Shown: positions 5,658-8,762 of the stretch, piece by piece
How positions within the stretch are numbered: position 1 is the first letter of the stretch
How the letters are laid out: the number at the start of each line of letters is the position of its first letter
Source: JAIOHN01 sp038258185
GTDB taxonomy: Bacteria; Chloroflexota; Anaerolineae; Aggregatilineales; Phototrophicaceae
Length of the DNA stretch: 8,762 nt
Assembly: GCA_038258185.1 (NCBI GenBank)
Contig: JBBSQD010000271.1
Span: 1 to 8,762 of the forward strand
Direction: 5' to 3'
Notes under the pieces: generated by a model
Database searches by the model: none
Seen by the model: the letters and a program-made list of their open reading frames with translations, nothing else
What the model was told of the DNA's origin: nothing
Position numbers and translations under genes: made by a program

Positions 5658-6458
5658 ATGGCGAACGAAAACGGCAAATCTGCCAGAACCAATGCAATCC
5701 AGATTAACGACTTAACGGTCGCCTACAACAGTAAACCCGCCCTGTGGGATGTTGATCTGGCGGTGCCAGAAGGTGTGCTGATGGCGATTGTCGGCCCCAA
5801 TGGTGCTGGCAAAAGCACGCTGATTAAAGCCGCGCTGGATCTGATTCCACGGGCAGCAGGTGACATCACCATCTACGGCAAACCGTATCGCAAAGCACGT
5901 GATCTGGTCGGCTATGTGCCCCAGCGCGGCAGTGTCGACTGGGACTTCCCCACTTCAGTGCTGGATGTCGTCACGATGGGGCTGTACGGCAAACTGGGCT
6001 GGCTGAAACGCCCCGGCAAACAGGAACGCGAACTGGCGCTGCACGCGCTGGAGCAGGTCAGTCTGGCTGACCTCGCCAACCGGCAAATCAGCCAGTTATC
6101 CGGTGGACAGCAGCAGCGCACTTTTCTGGCGCGCGCATTAGTGCAGGACGCGCAGATTTATTTCATGGATGAGCCATTCGCAGCGGTTGACGCGGTTACA
6201 GAACGGGCGATTGTGGTGCTGCTGCGTGAACTACGGGCGAACAATAAAACCGTCGTCGTCGTCCATCATGACCTGCAAACGGTGACGGATTACTTCGATT
6301 GGGTCGCCCTGCTCAATGTGGAGATGATCGCCAGCGGCCCGGTGACCGAAATTTATACGCAGGAAAATCTGCGCCGCGCCTATGGTGGGCATGTCTCGTT
6401 TGTCAACCACACCGAAGCCCCACCGACCGACCCAGTCGAGGTGGCCTATGAACGTTGA
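5658..6458 (+). CDS. Metal ABC transporter ATP-binding protein (TroB/ZnuC/MntB-like)
   Basis: This cytoplasmic ATPase powers metal import by dimerising on the two permeases. The 266-residue protein has a complete set of motifs: Walker A GPNGAGKST (46-54), Q-loop YVPQRGSVDWDFP (86-98, Gln89), signature LSGGQQQR (147-154), Walker B IYFMDE (167-172, catalytic Glu172) and the switch His204 in VVHHDL. The PQR-x-x-VDWDFP sequence after the Q-loop is typical of the Mn/Zn importer ATPases of this family. I chose ATG 5658, with AAGGA at 5645-5649 eight bases upstream. The in-frame ATG at 5649 overlaps that Shine-Dalgarno. The gene begins 66 bases after the binding-protein gene and its last 11 bases overlap the next permease gene, indicating translational coupling. 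Confidence 0.96.
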   Translation: MANENGKSARTNAIQINDLTVAYNSKPALWDVDLAVPEGVLMAIVGPNGAGKSTLIKAALDLIPRAAGDITIYGKPYRKARDLVGYVPQRGSVDWDFPTSVLDVVTMGLYGKLGWLKRPGKQERELALHALEQVSLADLANRQISQLSGGQQQRTFLARALVQDAQIYFMDEPFAAVDAVTERAIVVLLRELRANNKTVVVVHHDLQTVTDYFDWVALLNVEMIASGPVTEIYTQENLRRAYGGHVSFVNHTEAPPTDPVEVAYER

Positions 6459-7770
6459 GCACCGTCAGGGCTGGATACTGATTGTGGGGATCACGCTGGT
6501 TTTCATCCTCACGATTCCGCTCAGCGTCTGGTTCCTGGACATCAATTATGATTACACCCTGACCACGGTTGCGCTGGGGGGTGGCTTGCTCGGCATTATC
6601 AGCGGGGTGCTGGGTACATTCGCCGTTTTGCGCCGCCAGAGCCTGATGGGCGATGCATTGTCTCATGCCGCCCTGCCGGGTGTAGCGCTGGCCTTTCTCA
6701 TCGCTGGCCGTGACCTGGGCTGGCTGCTTTTGGGCGCGGCCATCGCTGGTTGGGTCGGCGTGATGTTCATCCGCGCAGTGACCAGCACGACACGCATCAA
6801 ACAGGATACGGCCATGGGCATGACCCTGGCCGCCTTCTTCGCTTTCGGCATCGCGCTGCTGGCCTATATTCAGGGCCGCCCCGATGCCAGTCAGGCCGGG
6901 TTGGACAAATTCATTTTTGGTCAGGCCGCTGCCATCGTCCAGCAGGATGTCATACTCGTCGGCGGGGTAGGATTGGTCGTGCTGATTTTCCTGGGCATCT
7001 TCTGGAAAGAATTCAAACTGATCACCTTCAATGCCGAATTCGCCAGCGCCAACGGTTTCCCGGTGCAGGCGCTGGATATTCTGCTGTCGACGCTGATCGT
7101 GGTCAGCATCGTGCTCGGCCTGCAACTGGCGGGTGTGATTCTGATGGTCGGTTTGCTAATCGCCCCGGCAGTCGCCGCCCGTCAATGGACACAGCATCTC
7201 GACCAGATGCTGGTGCTGGCGGCAGTTTTCGGTGCATTTTCCGGCGCGGCAGGGGCTATTCTCAGCGCCGTGCAGACCGGCCTGCCCACCGGCCCGATGA
7301 TTATCGTGGTGGCTTCAGCGATTGTGTTTCTCTCAATCGGCTTTGCACCCGGCAGAGGTCTGTTGTGGTCGTGGTGGAAACAGCGCAATGATCGGCGGCG
7401 TTTCGCCGGCCAGAACGTGCTCCAGGATATTTACCAGCACGCGCTGCAACATCGTGACCCGGCCTTCCCCGCCGAGGCAAGCATGTTAGCGGGTGTACGC
7501 GGGTCTGCTGCTGCCCAGCTTGGCCTGCAACAATTGCAGAAAGCCGGGCTGGTAAGCTCCACTTCTAAAGGTTGGACGCTCACACCCAATGGCATTGAAC
7601 GCGCCCGTAAAGAAGTCGAAAATCAGCAGCTATGGGAATTGTATCGCCTGTACCGCGACGATCTCAAACTGCCCTATTTCCCGGAAAATCATCAACTGGA
7701 ACTGAACAGGCTGCTTTCTCATGAGGAAGTGGCGCGTCTGCAACATGCCCAGCAAGGAGTCGTCAGCTAA
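6448..7770 (+). CDS. Metal ABC transporter permease with C-terminal DtxR-like winged-helix domain
   Basis: Residues 1-305 of this 440-residue protein form an ABC-3 family permease, which conducts the metal ion across the cytoplasmic membrane. Landmarks are GVLGTFAVLRRQSLMGDALSHAALPG (about 53-78), the KQDTAMG block (118-124), the cytoplasmic coupling region FWKEFKLITFNAEFASANGF (185-204) and LAGVILMVGLLIAPA (228-241). A basic linker (KQRNDRRRFAGQ, 311-322) leads to a soluble tail. Residues about 323-388 look like a winged helix (VRGSAAAQLGLQQLQKAGLV, then wing GWTLTPNG), and 389-431 resemble the DtxR dimerisation helices (ENQQLWELYRLYRDDL... LLSHEEVARL). In an ungapped alignment the DtxR metal ligands are mostly replaced. 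Such permease-DtxR fusions are known in some bacteria. ATG 6448 is chosen because GAGGTG (6438-6443) precedes it; a start at 6382 would add 22 residues inside the ATPase gene. The stop overlaps the next gene as TAATG. Confidence 0.92.
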   Translation: MNVEHRQGWILIVGITLVFILTIPLSVWFLDINYDYTLTTVALGGGLLGIISGVLGTFAVLRRQSLMGDALSHAALPGVALAFLIAGRDLGWLLLGAAIAGWVGVMFIRAVTSTTRIKQDTAMGMTLAAFFAFGIALLAYIQGRPDASQAGLDKFIFGQAAAIVQQDVILVGGVGLVVLIFLGIFWKEFKLITFNAEFASANGFPVQALDILLSTLIVVSIVLGLQLAGVILMVGLLIAPAVAARQWTQHLDQMLVLAAVFGAFSGAAGAILSAVQTGLPTGPMIIVVASAIVFLSIGFAPGRGLLWSWWKQRNDRRRFAGQNVLQDIYQHALQHRDPAFPAEASMLAGVRGSAAAQLGLQQLQKAGLVSSTSKGWTLTPNGIERARKEVENQQLWELYRLYRDDLKLPYFPENHQLELNRLLSHEEVARLQHAQQGVVS

Positions 7771-8762
7771 TGGAAGCGCTGGAACAACTTATCATCAATC
7801 TAATCCTGCAATTTGTCTCGGTCGACCAGCTCAATCTGTTTCTCAGTGATCCACGCACCGTCGCCATCATCATCGGCGTTCTCGTGTCGGTTTCGACAGC
7901 CTGCCTCGGCGTGTTTCTGCTGCTGCGGCAAATGTCCATGACCACCGACGCCATCAGCCATACCGTGCTGTTGGGCATTGTTGTCGCCTTTCTGGTCATG
8001 ACTGGCCTGTTGGGTCTACAGGCTGATCTCAATTCGCCGCTGCTGGTCATCGGCGCGGCGCTAGCTGGTGTGGTCACGGTGCTGCTGACCGAGCTTATTT
8101 ATCGCTCCGGTCTGGTCAAACAGGATGCGGCCTTAGGGTTGGCCTTTCCGCTGTTGTTCGCTATTTCGATCATTCTCATTTCCAGCTTTGTGGATGATGT
8201 GCATCTGGATACCGACTCGGTGTTAATCGGCGAGATCGGCGTTGCCTGGGCGAATACCAACAGCCACTGTCTGGACAATTGTGACGAAGTGGTCATTACA
8301 CAGGAAGACCCGCGTGCCGAAACAGGCCGTTCCTGCACCAACTGCTCCGCTGAAAATGGTATTTCGCCGCGCTCACCCCAGGCCGAATTTGTCGAAATCT
8401 GTACCAACTGCGGCACCTATACCGCTGCCGAAGCGTGGCAGCAACGGCTGATTCCAGAGCAGCCCACACTGGTTTTCTGGCCCAAGTCGATCACCCTGCT
8501 GTGTATCATCACCTTACTGAACATCCTTTTCGTCACCCTGTTTTACAAGGAACTCAAGCTCTCCTCATTTGACTCTGCGCTGGCAACGGCTTTGGGCTTT
8601 CGTCCCGGTGCCATCACCTACGTGCTGATGGTGCTGGTCAGTCTGACGGCGGTGGGTGCGTTTGATGCCGTCGGCTCGATTCTGGTGGTGGCCTTCTTTA
8701 TCATCCCGGCAGCAACCATGTATCTGCTCACCGACAGGCTGGCTGTGATGTTATTAGGCAGC
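7770..8762 (+). CDS. Second metal ABC transporter permease (TroD-like) with a Cys-rich insert; 3' end beyond the right edge
   Basis: The frame is open for 331 codons from an ATG that shares its A with the preceding stop (TAATG). ABC-3 landmarks are FLLLRQMSMTTDAISHTVLLG (49-69), SGLVKQDAALGLAFP (113-127), VDDVHLDTDSVLIGE (141-155), FYKELKLSSFDSALATALGF (258-277, coupling region) and AVGAFDAVGSILVVAFFIIPA (294-314). It would pair with the preceding permease as the heteromeric membrane channel. The odd part is residues about 160-236, with His166, Cys167, Cys171, Cys189, Cys192, Cys211 and Cys214. The last four Cys form CxxC-x18-CxxC, a zinc-ribbon or rubredoxin-like spacing, and the tetrapeptide CTNC occurs twice. 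The first permease has only about 30 residues in the equivalent interval, where this one has about 107. One membrane helix separates the insert from the cytoplasmic coupling region, so it should lie outside the membrane. Only the last part of the protein is missing. Confidence 0.93.
   Translation, partial: MEALEQLIINLILQFVSVDQLNLFLSDPRTVAIIIGVLVSVSTACLGVFLLLRQMSMTTDAISHTVLLGIVVAFLVMTGLLGLQADLNSPLLVIGAALAGVVTVLLTELIYRSGLVKQDAALGLAFPLLFAISIILISSFVDDVHLDTDSVLIGEIGVAWANTNSHCLDNCDEVVITQEDPRAETGRSCTNCSAENGISPRSPQAEFVEICTNCGTYTAAEAWQQRLIPEQPTLVFWPKSITLLCIITLLNILFVTLFYKELKLSSFDSALATALGFRPGAITYVLMVLVSLTAVGAFDAVGSILVVAFFIIPAATMYLLTDRLAVMLLGS

Noticed and set aside
6382..6447. Longer start for the first permease (22 extra residues)
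   Set aside because: The extra residues lie inside the ATPase gene and look unlike a permease start. ATG 6448 has a good GAGGTG site and gives a normal N-terminus.
6403..7125. 240-codon minus-strand reading frame opposite the first permease
   Set aside because: Composition is that of an antisense shadow (rich in Gln, His, Asp, Glu and Arg, no domain), and the plus-strand permease is certain.
6750..7391. 213-codon plus-strand frame inside the first permease
   Set aside because: It is an out-of-frame shadow, rich in Arg, Gly and His, of a gene with clear transmembrane and motif evidence.
8242..8451. Separate small gene overlapping the Cys-rich part of the second permease
   Set aside because: The permease frame is continuous through the region and resumes family motifs on both sides. 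The other frame has no recognisable features.
8247..8477. Sequencing error or frameshift as the source of the Cys-rich insert
   Set aside because: The frame is the same before and after the insert, and the regularly spaced CxxC pairs with duplicated CTNC are not expected from out-of-frame translation.

Overview
The window is ordinary bacterial chromosome, moderately GC-rich, densely packed with genes and transcribed in two divergent blocks. No RNA gene, insertion sequence, CRISPR array or phage-like segment was seen. The organism cannot be fixed from this sequence. A MoaD-MoaE fusion, a TroABCD-like metal importer with a winged-helix tail on one permease, and a solute-binding protein without a lipobox would fit Chloroflexota or another deep bacterial lineage, but this is a weak inference.

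Minus-strand block (1-2191, read right to left): moaC, then a fused MoaD-MoaE gene (moaX type) that starts on the moaC stop codon, then fabF, which runs off the left edge. The first two make molybdopterin from GTP-derived intermediates. fabF is the fatty-acid elongation condensing enzyme and has its own strong ribosome binding site 84 bases after the moaX-type gene. The 163-base intergenic region at 2192-2354 carries divergent promoters for moaC (perfect TATAAT) and ftsY (TTGTAT-N17-TATACT).

Plus-strand block A (2355-4413): ftsY (TTG start) and prfB, 17 bases apart, followed by a clear intrinsic terminator. They encode the SRP receptor GTPase and release factor 2. This prfB is read in a single frame and lacks the usual autoregulatory frameshift.

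Plus-strand block B (4447-8762, continuing past the right edge): a four-gene ABC importer for divalent transition metals, ordered binding protein, ATPase, permease with winged-helix tail, second permease. The last three genes overlap or nearly abut at their junctions. The promoter (TTGACA-N16-TAAAAT) is embedded in dyads. One of these matches 14 of 19 positions of the DtxR/IdeR box and lies on the -10 and start-site region, which suggests metal-dependent repression by a DtxR/MntR-family protein. No separate repressor gene is in the window.

The most unusual features are in the transporter. The first permease ends in a DtxR-like winged-helix plus dimerisation-like domain whose metal ligands look degenerate. 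The second permease carries an insert of about 77 residues with one His and six Cys, including CxxC-x18-CxxC. It is absent from the paralogous permease next door and is predicted to face outward. These two oddities plus the DtxR-like operator are the best candidates for an undescribed metal-sensing or metal-handling arrangement.
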